Source: Limnoperna fortunei (lineage: Eukaryota > Mollusca > Bivalvia > Mytilida > Modiolidae). Taken from it: DNA of 64,000 bases. The stretch is from positions 50,251,171 through 50,315,170 of the forward strand of contig OX104119.1 of the NCBI GenBank assembly GCA_944474755.1. Reading direction: 5' to 3'. The translations under genes and the position numbers were made by a program. This document shows positions 11,324-21,727 of this stretch, one piece after another. The notes below the pieces were generated by a model. It worked only from the letters and a program-made list of their open reading frames with translations. It was not told the origin of the DNA and did no database searches. Position 1 is the first letter of the stretch. Every line of letters starts with the position of its first letter.

Positions 11324-11389
11324 CAGGTACGGCTTCCGCCGTACCAATATCAAGTGCAGGTACGGCTTCCGCAGTACCAATATCAAATG
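11324..11389 (+). repeat. 33-bp direct tandem duplication
   Basis: CAGGTACGGCTTCCG...CCAATATCAA is repeated twice, at 11324-11356 and 11357-11389, with two differences. It is GC-richer than its surroundings. No function recognised. Confidence 0.8.
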
Positions 11390-11439
11390 TGATGCCACGG
11401 CTCTGTAGTAAAACCGTTAGTATGCACAGCTGTATGTTT

Positions 11440-12373
11440 AGTTTCTGTGCCTTTTAGTCCGTCTGTCCGTCGTAAACGTTTTCAAAAATTTTCTCTAAAA
11501 CCACTAGGCCAATTTTTTTCAAACTTGACGGCAATCATCCTCAGGATTCCTACCCTAAAATTTGTACCCTGGGTGTTGATCAACGGACAAAGATGGCCTC
11601 TGTTCTAAAAATGGAACAAGTGTGTCAAAGCATGTTTTTGTTCAATGTCTCAAAAATTATAAAAGCTATAGAGAAAAACGTTACTTTAAATTATCAGCAC
11701 ATTAAGGTCTACAATTAATGAAAATTGTTTATTATTTTTTCATCTTTGTCCTGTAACCTAAAACCTATAACAGCTAGAGTGAAACTGTAAATTGCAATAA
11801 TGATCAGCAATACAAGTTCTAAAATTCACTTGATTGGTCTGAAATTGTCTGATTACTCCATATAGCAGTTATTGTCTTTTAATAACAACTCTTGGTGAAA
11901 TGTGTAGCTTTTGCCCTGTAACTTAATTAAATGCCACAATAGATAGATTAAAACTGTAAATTGCACAAATGATCAGCAAATCAACGCGTACAAATTATTG
12001 CTTAAGTCCAAATTTGTTAGATGACTCTTTATAGGCGTTATTGCCCTTTACGAATTTGGACAAAATAATCAGTTTTTGTGTTGTAAATTCTATAATTCTA
12101 TGTTGTTAAAATCTATAACACCTAGAGTAAAACTCTAAATTACTAAATTAACTTTAAGGACAATGCCTACAAATCATTTAATTTTCATAAATTCATAAAT
12201 TGTCTGGTGGCATATGATAGGAGTCATTAAACTTAACCAAAATATTTGAAAAAAAAATTTGAATTTTTCCCCAGTAACTCAAAAGCTATGACAACTAAAC
12301 TGAAACTGTAAATTGCAAAATTTGGTAATTTGTGTTCCAGGTAAACGATTACAGGCTCCTGGGAGTCTCTAGT
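11440..12373 (+). mobile_element. Composite repeat copy, 5' diverged, right end kept
   Basis: The left part has TTAGTCCGTCTGTCCGTCG and TTTTCTCTAAAACCACTAGGCC. Monomer-like blocks (GTAACCTAAAACCTATAACAGCTAGAG, TTAAACTGTAAATTGCA; about 200 bp apart) fill the interior. The right end at about 12337-12373 reads CCAGGTAAACGATTACAGG, then GGCTCCTGGGAGTC and TCTAG, matching the ends at 5030 and 7672. No ORF. Confidence 0.7.
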
Positions 12374-12439
12374 TGTAATCTTTTTTTTTCTGCACACCAA
12401 TATGAAAACCCCAGGTAGCTGCTTCATGTCGTCGTGTTA

Positions 12440-12990
12440 AGCAAAGACGTGGATCTATATTAGTTGAACGAAGGGTTTGCTTACGATATTAAAGGTACCA
12501 TCAAGACAACGAATCTTTGCTGTAGCAAGGTTCTGTGGCTGCTCGTCGCTTGCGAATATCAACCTCCTGTTGTTTTTAACTGTGAAATCTCCACGGTAAA
12601 ACTCGGGCGATGTAATCTGTATCTAAAACAAACTGCATATCTGTTGGCTCTGCAGGACGATCTGCTTGTCGGTGTCTGCAGTCGTGACTTGTAGTTGGGC
12701 TGCTTTAGCTGTCTCGATTATTTTCTTAGTCATTAGTATGTTGGTTAGGATGTCTGGTTTAGACTTGTGTGTGTATGTGTGACATGTTATGTTGTTGGTT
12801 GTAAACGAATCGTCTCTCTGTGTGACAGTGGCTGAACATGTCTTCTTGTTTCTTACACTGCTAGGCCATAAAACTGACCATTCCTTGTTCTGTTTCTTGA
12901 ACACAAAGGTGATTCCATCGCTGCTTATGACTTTGCGCTGTCCCTTTTATGTCGTACTTTCGGTGAAAGCGTAGGTAATAGTTTCAGTTC
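12440..12990 (-). pseudogene. Possible FLYWCH zinc-finger fragment
   Basis: On the minus strand, a 93-residue frame at 12623-12904 plus its upstream extension reads ISSDGITFVFKKQNK, then a tryptophan pair spaced like the YWRC block, then CSATVTQRDDSFT and HTYTH about 15 residues later. This spacing resembles a FLYWCH domain (F-L-Y-W-C-H zinc ligands), a domain often carried by bivalve transposons. The usual C-terminal His pair is only approximate and the flanking frame is broken by stops. Weakly supported; an unrelated random frame is the alternative. Confidence 0.35.
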
Positions 12991-13059
12991 TTCTGGTCTT
13001 GGGTCGTCGTGTATAGAATTTTCCTGCACTATCATGGGTTCTTCATGTGGTACTCATTG

Positions 13060-13835
13060 GCTGTGTACTGTACTTTGGTCGTGTACTGTCTGCAGGTGGG
13101 TTGTCGTAGTAAGGCAAAGTGTTATCACCGCTAGTACTGATAGACGACGGATGGGTGATCTAGCAGCAACTGTATCTGAGTACAAGTCTGTGGGGGAACG
13201 GTGTCATCAGCTTTACGTTCATGGCAGTAAAACGGAACTTTGACAGTTTTTCTCAACATGAAGCGGTACTCATTTCTGTCCATATCTGAGCCACAACATC
13301 TGTGCTGCTCTCTGTGACAGTGTTCATTCAATGTTGTTGTAACACATGCTTGCTAATATGAACTCGAACTCGCCTTTAGTTATCGTGAAAAACTGAAGCT
13401 TGTACTATAATGATCCATCTACGCTTAGTATATGACAAGCCAATTAGAACTAATTTGGGGTTAATGGGTGATCATCATAACACTCGATAGTTAACGGTTC
13501 GGGAACATCGGAAATACTATTTGAGTAACTTACTTTTTTACTCAAAAGTTTTAACATTGACTCAAGGTAATACAATATATATAACTTGTATAAACATTGA
13601 TTTCATTTAAAGATGTATTTTGTGGCAGAAAAATAAAATTAATCGGAAATGTCAATTATGGGTCTGATACCTTAAGATGACGTCGTTTAGGTCAATATCT
13701 GACGTGTTGTTCCATAAGCCTGTTCGGTCTAGTCAAAGACTCGATCATTTGGTCCTGTCCGTTTCCCTTTAATGAGTCCCATAATCGCATTTCTGGAATT
13801 ATCTCTAATTGATTAGTGTGTGTGTGTGAGGGGGG
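13060..13835. other. Unassigned intergenic sequence
   Basis: Short overlapping frames only. A simple GT and G run at 13820-13840 leads into the SINE head. Confidence 0.4.
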
Positions 13836-13837
13836 GG

Positions 13838-13908
13838 GGGGCCTCGGTAGCCTAGGGGTTCAGGTAGTCCGTCTACTATTGATCACGTGGGCTGTAACCA
13901 TTGAGGTA
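13838..13908 (+). mobile_element. SINE head fragment
   Basis: GGGCCTCGGTAGCCTAGGGG, GTCCGTCTACTATTGATCAC and GTGGGCTGTAACCATTGAGG match the 5' tRNA-like part of the SINE family; the body and tail are missing, so the copy is 3'-truncated or broken by a later rearrangement. Confidence 0.7.
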
Positions 13909-14079
13909 TGTGGAGGTAATCGGTTAGAAAAAGTTCGCCACTGCTTTTGTGTTGCTTTCATCTTTTAAAATGAAAGCATTATGAAACGTGGAAACGCGTA
14001 TAAATTAGGCAAACTGATTTTCCAGATACTCACTGACAATCCACCATTTCAATTTGGTTAAGGATCGCAAACGAAAGGC

Positions 14080-14830
14080 AGACATTTACTTTGCATTTTG
14101 GACGAAATAACACCAAAACATTACTTAATCATGGATTCAGATCCAGCTACTTACTTGAATCACAATTAACAGCAACTATAGACGACATGAGCAAAGCCCC
14201 TTATCAACATATCCAATAAGAGTGTGCCATTCTAATCTTCTCCAAGGCATTCGACACTATGCCGCATATTAAACTAATATACGAGCTCAAATCTTTTGGC
14301 ATTGAGGGAAACATCTATAGATGGTGAAAAAACTACTTAACTATACGGAAAATGCGAGTTGTACTCGGCTGCGCATCAAATGTAGCCGCCACGTAGTCTG
14401 GCGTGCCACAAGGAACCGTTATCGGTCCCTTACTCCTTCTTTGTCATATAAATGACATTCCCGATTGCGTCAAATCCCTAAACTCGGCTATTCGCTGTTG
14501 ACTCTCTCGTTAGATCATTACACAGAAAGACCATGAAATCATGACTGCAGAAAGTCCTAAAAAATCTTAAAACAAGGGTCCAAAATTGGGGAATGAAAAT
14601 CAACGCCACAGAATGTTATATACTTAGTGTTGCCATAAAAGCAGCCAATTCTATGTTCTAGACAACACTACTTTAAAAGCAAGTAAACACTAACCCCTAT
14701 TTGGGCATTAGCATCTCTGATGACTTGACTTATGGAACGCATATAGGCAAAATCTTTATTCAACCTTGGGATTTTTAAATTGTGAACTAAGAACATGCCC
14801 ACAATTAAAAACTATACATTCTAGGAATAC
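14080..14830 (+). pseudogene. Non-LTR retrotransposon reverse-transcriptase fragment, dead
   Basis: In broken plus-strand frames I can read FSKAFDTMPH (RT motif with the first catalytic Asp), GIEGNIYRW, SGVPQGTVIGPLL and HINDIPDCV. These are the ordered RT blocks of a Jockey/CR1-type LINE. The second catalytic block (xADD) is lost, and stops occur after IYRW and before SGVPQG. No endonuclease part is seen. Old 5'-truncated insertion. Confidence 0.75.
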
Positions 14831-15074
14831 TATTAACAGAATAATAAGTTCCTATAAAGAAAATAAAACCTTAACATAGACTTATTAAAACCTAACAATA
14901 AAAAAATGTGAAATAAAATTACACAAACATATTGGTAGGTAAAACGTCCAGAACATAATGCGCTGCGTATAAAAGAGAATGTTTATGTGTATATTTAAAA
15001 AAAACCAATTCATATATCGGATCGAGAAACGTAAATGTATTATAGCATATTAAGACTACTATACTTCATAACAC

Positions 15075-15337
15075 AGGGCCTCAGTGGCCGAGTGGTCGAG
15101 GTAGTTCGTCTACTATTGATCACGTGGTCTGTCAACACTGCGGGTTCGATTCTCACTGCAAGCAGGGTGTACTCGACTCCAATCTCAATCGACAAGGATT
15201 GCCAGTTTTCCTGCCGCAGGTCGGGGGTTTTCTCCGGGTACTCGGCTTCCTCCCCCAATAAAAACTGGACGCCATGATATAGCTGAAAAATTGCTGAAAG
15301 TGGCGTTAAACACCATCAAACAAACAACAAACAAACA
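15075..15337 (+). mobile_element. Full-length tRNA-derived SINE with 12-bp target-site duplication
   Basis: One of the best-preserved copies: A box TGGCCGAGTGGTCGAGG, B box GGGTTCGATTCTC, conserved body, TTGCTGAAAGTGGCGTTAAA and a CAAA-rich tail. It is flanked by the 12-bp repeat ACTTCATAACAC at 15063-15074 and 15338-15349. It is inserted next to the 3' end of the CR1-like LINE that follows. The open frames on both strands are SINE shadows. Confidence 0.93.
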
Positions 15338-15349
15338 ACTTCATAACAC

Positions 15350-18300
15350 TGAAGGAAATGGTATGTTTCAAGCGATTTTTTAAAGAAGCAAACCTGCTAG
15401 ACTGGCGTAGTGTCACTGGTAAGGAGTTCCACAGCCGAGGTGCACACACACAGAAACAGCGGTCCCCATAGCTCACTGTTTTAGATCTGGATTGTACTAA
15501 AATCAATGTATTGTCTGGAGATCTAAGTGTTTTTTTATGTATGGAGTTCCAGCAAAGATTTAATATACGCTGGTGCTTGGTTGTGAAGTGCCTTGTATGT
15601 AAGGGTACAATTCTTGTATTTGATTCTACTGTCTATCGGTAACCAATGCAGCTCTTTCTAAATCGGAGATATGACAGTAGCGAGAAACTTTATAAATTAT
15701 ACGCTCTGCATGCTGTGTTTTGAACGGTCTGAAGCTTGTTTATTAGTGGTTTTGGGTACTCCATATAGGAGAGAAATACAGTAGTCTAATCGCGATGCAC
15801 CAATAGTGATGGTAATATCCCCAACAAAATGCTCATTTTGTTTGGATGAGAAGACAATGACCTCAGTCTTGTCCGTGTTTAATTTCAGCAGGTTTGTGTG
15901 CATCCAAGATACAATGTCTCATGGCAGCACTCCACCTGACGTAGAGCTTCCTCAGCGCTATTTGAGAGTCGTCCGCGTAAAAGTGGTGATCCAGACCATG
16001 GTCTCTACAAATAGAACCTACGGGCTTGATGTACATAATATAGTTTTTCGGGCCTAACACTGATCCCTGAGGTACACTGTAGGTCATGAGAACAGCCTCC
16101 GACAACTGGCCGTCCATACAAACTGTGTGATAACGATCACTGAGGTTTGACGTCATCCGTTTTAGCGGAGCACCCGTAATACCAAACTCGATTAAATCGA
16201 TTAAGGAGAGTAACATGATGTATGGTATCAAATGCTGCTGAAAGATCTAATAGAACAAGTACTGTATTGTTGTTTTGATCTAAGGATTGCATTATGTCAT
16301 TTTTGTACTTTAACAAATGCACTCTCTGTGGAATGAAACTTCCGGTAAGCCGACTGATTTGGTTCATGCAGGTTGTTTAAAGCAAGATGAGTTTTTAATT
16401 GCATGTCCACCGCCTTTTCTAGAACCTTGGATATAAATGGCAGATTAGAAACAGGTCTGTACTTTTTAAGTTCATTCTGGTCATGGCCCGGTTTCTTTAG
16501 TAATGGCCGTCTTCGTGAACATTTAAACACTTTTTGGATATTTATTATCTTTGTCAAAATAGTTAGTAGTTCATCAACGCAAGATTTCAGAAGCCATGTG
16601 GGTATTGGGTCAAACTGACATGATTTATTTGGTGACTTAAAAATAATACGCTGTATTGTCTGCTCAGATACTGGTACGAAATCTATCATGTTGGTAGCCA
16701 GTGGTGAAAATGGGATTAAAACATTTGTGTTCATATTGGACGACGAGTTCTGTGTTTTAATGTCGTTTCTGATACCTTCGACTTTATTGATTAAAAAGTT
16801 ACTGAGCTAACTGTTTTTATGATGTAGATGAAGGTAGAACCACTTCATTGGATGCACCCAGAAGGTGTTTCGTAATCTTGTAGAGGCTTTTCTGATCCCA
16901 ACCGTCAGAGGTTTTGTTGGAAAAGTAGGTCACCCTTGCTTCCTTGAGTAGATTATTCACAGCTAAATAATCATGTGAAATCTTTCCCGAAGAGTCCGAT
17001 AATCCGGGATCCATAATGTCGATATGAGAAACAATGTTGTCTGTGTCCCTAGTGATTATCACGTCTAAAATATGTCCTCCTACATATGTTGGTTGTGTGA
17101 CATGTTGCTTCATAACACTTGATTTTAGGATATTGTCAAATCTTTCCGCGTCGCGATTACTAGGAATGTCGAGGTGGAAGTTTAAGTCGCCGACTATGAT
17201 GACACTTTTTTCAACTGTAGCATATTTCGCAAGAAATTCGGGTCAGTCATGCTCAAGAAAGTCTTTAATTTTTAGACTTGTTTTGTTTCGACGGAGGGGG
17301 TCTGTACACTACAGCAAGACGTACAATATAATTGTTCACAGTAAGATTGCAGTCCAAGTACTCAAAGCTTGAGATTTGTTTGTCAATACTTGTGGCAGTA
17401 AGATTGACATCAATTTGTGATTTGAAAATTAGTGCAACACCGCCACCGCGTTTTCCACCATTGCCACGGGGTACAGGCTTAACTTTTGGAGTAAGTTCAG
17501 TAAGACACGTGTTGTCAACTGTGCTGCCAAGCCATATTTCAGTTATCGCAACTACATCAAAATCGTTTGATTGTATATATAGTCACAAAGTGAAAGTGTC
17601 TTATTTTTTACTGATCTCGGTTTTATACCGCATACTGAGAGACAATTTTGTGTCTTGACAGGTTCTGGATTGTCGTATTTAATTTTAATAATATGTATAT
17701 TACATTGATCTTGAATGAAAGAAAAAGCTTTATCAGAGCTATTACTGTTTACATATGTTGATACATAACAATTTGTATGGCCTGTGGTAGAGTTATTATA
17801 TTGTTCAAACTTACTCCATTGTTTGTGCCCCGTGCGGGATCCGGGTGGCCAAAAGAATAGACCGCAGTCGTGCTAGCTTGTCGTAAAAAGCGACTAAATA
17901 GCGCCCAGTACCCTGACCGGCGTGTCAGGTCGGTTTGACTAAAGACCGACTGGGATGTGTGCCCCAGGTAGTTGAATGGGGTACCCCTGGCAAGCTGGGG
18001 TTGTCAGGCCATAATACGGAAAACCCGACCGCAAACCATATTAGTGCACCGTTTTGGGAAAAATGCCACGTTCCTCGCACGTTAAAGAACGCTGCTGTAG
18101 TATTCGCTATGAGTAGGGATTTCGATCCCGCTACAGGAGGCTGAATTGCCCGACCCTATCCATCCTCCCATTTGCCAGTGGCAATCTAAAATCCGTTACC
18201 CCTATTTTTCCTTGTGTCCCATCCCATTTTCATTCATCCATCATTTCATGTTCATTTTATCATCCATTTCATGTTCATCGCCTAAATATAGCTGAAATAA

Positions 18301-18640
18301 TGCTGCTCGGGCGTTAAACACCATTAATCAATCAATCAATCCATTGTTTGTATCCAATACACGTCTATTGTTATTGAGTCCACCACGAGAGCCCCTATAT
18401 CTCAGAATTTCTGTTTTAATCTTGTGAGAAGTGAAATGGTAGGTTTCTGTAGTTTTAATAATCCAATACTGTACAGTGTTTACCTGCCATACTGTCATAC
18501 TGCCATAATTCTTGACAAGTGTAAACACATTGTAGCTTCAGGCAAAAACACTGATTGAAAAGAAAATAAAACCCAATAGGGTCACAAAAGAATATATTTA
18601 TTTTAAAAGCAATATTTCCAGAAATCCACCTTAACATTTT
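15350..18640 (-). pseudogene. CR1-like LINE with endonuclease and reverse transcriptase, frameshifted
   Basis: Read on the minus strand from 18640 down: a pre-endonuclease segment (LRYRGSRGG), then, beyond a SINE insertion, an AP-endonuclease-like domain (SVCGIKPRSV, ITEIWLG, GGGVALIFKS, AVVYRPP, GDLNFHLD) at about 17800-16950. The RT follows at 16730-15880 (NKSCQFDPIPTWLLKS, KYRPVSNLPFISKVLEK, LLDLSAAFDTIHH, VPQGSVLGP, HFYADDSQI) and then a C-terminal APRLWNSLP block at about 15440. The pieces sit in different frames, so it is dead. Motif order and the RYRG and LWNSLP blocks fit the CR1/L2 group. Confidence 0.85.
17827..18340 (+). mobile_element. ~514-bp SINE of a second type, inserted in the LINE endonuclease region
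   Basis: Flanked by the 11-bp repeat CCATTGTTTGT at 17816-17826 and 18341-18351. It begins GCCCCGTGCGGGATCCGGG, includes GTCGTAAAAAGCGACTAAAT and GTTAAAGAACGCTGCTGTAG, and ends TGCTCGGGCGTTAAACACCA with an ATCA-repeat tail. Its head and body differ from the CAAA-tailed SINEs, but the last ~40 bp (AGCTGAAAT...GGCGTTAAACACCA) are shared, as expected if both use the same LINE machinery. It splits the CR1-like LINE, so it is younger than it. Confidence 0.88.
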
Positions 18641-19780
18641 GAAATGAAAACCACATATATCCGTTCACAACACATTCACAAATATTCCTGCCAATTTCCA
18701 GATCTGTACATATCATATTTTCACAAAAAAATTGTCAGTTATCTTGACAGCTAAATTTTATGCGGCCTACACTTGGCGCAACAATTAAAATAGGTACGAC
18801 AAATTTTAGAACATGTCAGTGTTATATGGGATCCCTCTTACCTAACCGACATTAACACGCTTGAACGAATCGAACACCCGGTTACGAAATTTATCGTTTT
18901 AACACCACAGGATGTTTAACTGATATGCTCAAAAACCTCATACGTGAAATCCTCTTCGACAGAATGAAGTACACCCGCCTAAAATTCTCCTATATTTTTT
19001 GGGGGGGGTTTGGGGGGGGGGTTCATATCAACAACCTTGTCTCATAATTCAGAATCGGAGCAGACAAATTAAAGCAAGATCTTATACTGACTACAATAAC
19101 AACAATACATAATATAAAAATATGTGTGCAATAACGACAGGTGTTATCTTGTACCATTTACAAGTTCTGACCAATACATTCTTCGTAAGAACTGTTTTAG
19201 ACTAGAACCACCTGAGACAGTGATCGTCAATACTGTCAGTGTTGAGGCATTTAAATCTAAATTGACTACGTGCGACTAATACAATAAATCTCTCCCCGCT
19301 GCAGCTTTACCACTACTGGCATCTAGCAATGTACCACATACAGATACAGAGTGAATGTTTTCGAATTTGACGGATTTTGAGAAAGTTTTTCTCTATATAC
19401 TGCTTTACAAACACTGAAGCTTTCCTCGATTTTCGAATTTTAACCCATCTACGTTTTTAACAATTCGGTAAGTAATACAATAAAAAGCATAAACTTTTTA
19501 CAGCAACATATAAAAATTTAGGCGCATGTAGTGTTAACAGTGGATAGACATTATAAATGCCTACTCTTTAGTACAGACTGTCTCTGCTTGTAGACTAGGG
19601 AGTTGTGATATATAAAACAGACATCTACATCTACATAACACTTCTAAACATCAACATATTGATGAAACTAGAAGTCGCATGTCAGGGTCTGGGAAGTAAA
19701 ATTTGTAAATATATACAATTTGTAAAAAATTTTGTTACATTTAAAAAAAAATTGTATAAGATAAAAACAGAGTGCTAAAG
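18641..19780. other. Unassigned intergenic sequence
   Basis: No gene or family recognised. A G-rich run at 18999-19021 (two groups of eight to ten G) stands out. Several lowly complex AT stretches. Confidence 0.4.
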
Positions 19781-19782
19781 AT

Positions 19783-21395
19783 TTACATGAAGAACGATTT
19801 AGCACCAGCCTTAAAGGATATCAGGTCTAGGCTAGTAGGTACATGGCTTGTCAAGGAATCACACAACTTTATAGATCTTGGAAAAAATGAGTTTGAGTGG
19901 TAGTTTGTGGGTGTGTGTGGTTGTGAAAATGTGTGTTGGCGAGTTGGTATGAGATAGTTTGGTGGTACTGTAATGTTCACTAATTTATGTTGTATTTTAT
20001 AAAGGATTATGACTGCATGTTGTAAGGTCTCTTCTTAGCTGTAGTGTGGGCCAATTGAGTTGTTACAGCATGGCACTGTATCTTGCAGCCCTTCTCTGTA
20101 TCATTTCTATTTTTTGAACGAGATGGTTTTGCCATGGGTTCCAAATGACGCAGCAGTATTCAAGTTTGGGCCGGACATAGGTTTTGAAAGCTGTTGCCTT
20201 GGTCTTAATACTGTTAGTTTTGATGTTGCATTTAATAAAGCTAAGAGTTGAGTTTAATTTGTTAGGGATCGTGTTAATATGTTTGTTCCATGATAAGTCT
20301 TTTGTTATTGTGACACCCAAGTATTTTGCAATTTCAGTTGATTGTAAAATTTGATTGTGAAGAACATAGTAAAAAATAATTTTTTTTTTTGTTTTCTAGT
20401 GATGCGTATTATTTCACATTTGTCTGGATTGAATGAGCCACTCATGTTCCCACTGTTCAAGTTTTTGCAAACCTGTCTGAAGTGTGTGACAATCTGTAAG
20501 ACTGGATATGGTCAAGTATATAATCGTGTCATCTGCAAAAGGCGTACATTTCTTATGAGGCTGTCTGGCATGTCATTAATGTAAATAAGAAAAAGGTATG
20601 GCCCCTTGACAGAGCCTTGAGGTACACCTGATAATACAGGACAGCTGTCTGAAGCATGAAAATCAACTACAACTTTTTTTTAGATCTGTTACTCAGCCAA
20701 GATTAGATCCAGTTGGTTGTTTTATTGTTTATACCCATACATTTTAGTTTTAGGACAAGTCTTAGGTGGTCAACTTTGTCAAAGGCCTTACTAAAATCCA
20801 TGACTGCAACGTCAGTCTGCTTGCCAACAGCCATATTATTAATATTGTCAAAAATTTGTTGGGTGAAAGTAAGTAGTTGGGTTTCACGACTGACCATTGA
20901 CCTGAAACCATGTTGTAGTGGATATAATAGGCTGTGTTTGTAAAGGTGTTTCATGATGGAGGATGTGATTATATGTTCAATGACTTTACTTAGAATACAT
21001 GTCAGGGAGATTGATCTGCAGTTTTCAGCTTTTAATTTTGATCTCTTTTTTTAGGACAGGTGTGACCGTGGCTGTCCTCCAGTCGTTTGAAACTTGACCT
21101 GTATTGATGGAGCAGTTAAGTAGCTTTTATGATGGGTGGAATCACTGCTGACTTCTTTGAGAAAATGTGATGATATATTGTCTGGTTCTATCGCTTTGGT
21201 GGCATTCAAGTTTTTGATTAGTTTCGCTGTACCTTCTGTTGTTATGGTTATATTTTCTATTTCAAGCTGGTGTGTTTCTGTTTTGAGTTTGTCAAGTTCA
21301 CAGATGTTAGATAGCTTGAGAGGTTTTGAGTGGTGCGACTCGTTATTAATATGGGGAGACTCGAGAGTGAGATATTATCAACGTGGTGAAATATC
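19783..21395 (-). pseudogene. 5'-truncated non-LTR retrotransposon, RT and C-terminal parts
   Basis: On the minus strand: NLNATKAIEPDNISSHFLKE at about 21220, QHGFRSMVSRETQL and VMDFSKAFDKVDHLRL (first catalytic Asp) at 20950-20770, [17 protein letters not shown] sequence at about 20630, a [12 protein letters not shown] block at about 20530, KYLGVTITKDLSWNKHI at 20330 and YVRPKLEYCCVIWNP at 20170, down to a C-terminal LCDSLTS block at 19850. Frames are broken at several places. The order and words fit the Jockey/CR1 supergroup. Its 5' truncation point lies about 260 bp upstream of the ARPC2 start codon. Confidence 0.8.
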
Positions 21396-21539
21396 GTAAT
21401 ATTTCGAGTTTAATTACAATAAAATGTTACAGTCCCATAATTCGCGCATGTAGTTCATAAAGTCAGAAACATATTTCATATTTCTTTTTAAAAAATCCAT
21501 ATATCAAACATATTAGGTACATTGCTACCTTAAAAGAGT

Positions 21540-21653
21540 GTTGACCAATCAAATTCTATGTTACAAAATCACTGTCGAGCCGGAAAAAAGAATACTTCCG
21601 GTCGGCAAAATCACACCCTACCCGACATAAGTGAATAAAATTTACAAGTAAAC
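21540..21653 (+). promoter_or_regulatory. Putative ARPC2 promoter: CCAAT box and a pair of ETS-like sites
   Basis: CCAAT at 21545-21549, about 105 bases before the ATG. CCGGAA at 21580-21585 and its inverse TTCCGG at 21596-21601 form a facing pair of ETS-type core motifs. No TATA box at a sensible distance. ETS sites and CCAAT boxes are typical of housekeeping promoters; assignment here is by motif and position only. Confidence 0.4.
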
Positions 21654-21727
21654 ATGATTTTATTAGAAATCCATAACAGAATAGTAGAGGAAACACTAAC
21701 ACTAAGGTTTAGAAGCGCAAAAGAAGG
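21654..21727 (+). CDS. ARPC2: ARPC2 exon 1
   Basis: Residues 1-24 plus two bases of codon 25 (Gly); donor GG|GTAGGT. The frame hits TAG immediately beyond the donor, so splicing is required. Confidence 0.93.

Noticed and set aside
15075..15160. tRNA gene (A and B boxes present)
   Set aside because: The head lacks an intact clover-leaf with paired acceptor ends, is joined to a conserved non-tRNA body and has target-site duplications; it is a SINE head. The same applies to the copies at 1227, 43259, 49275, 59050 and 59798.
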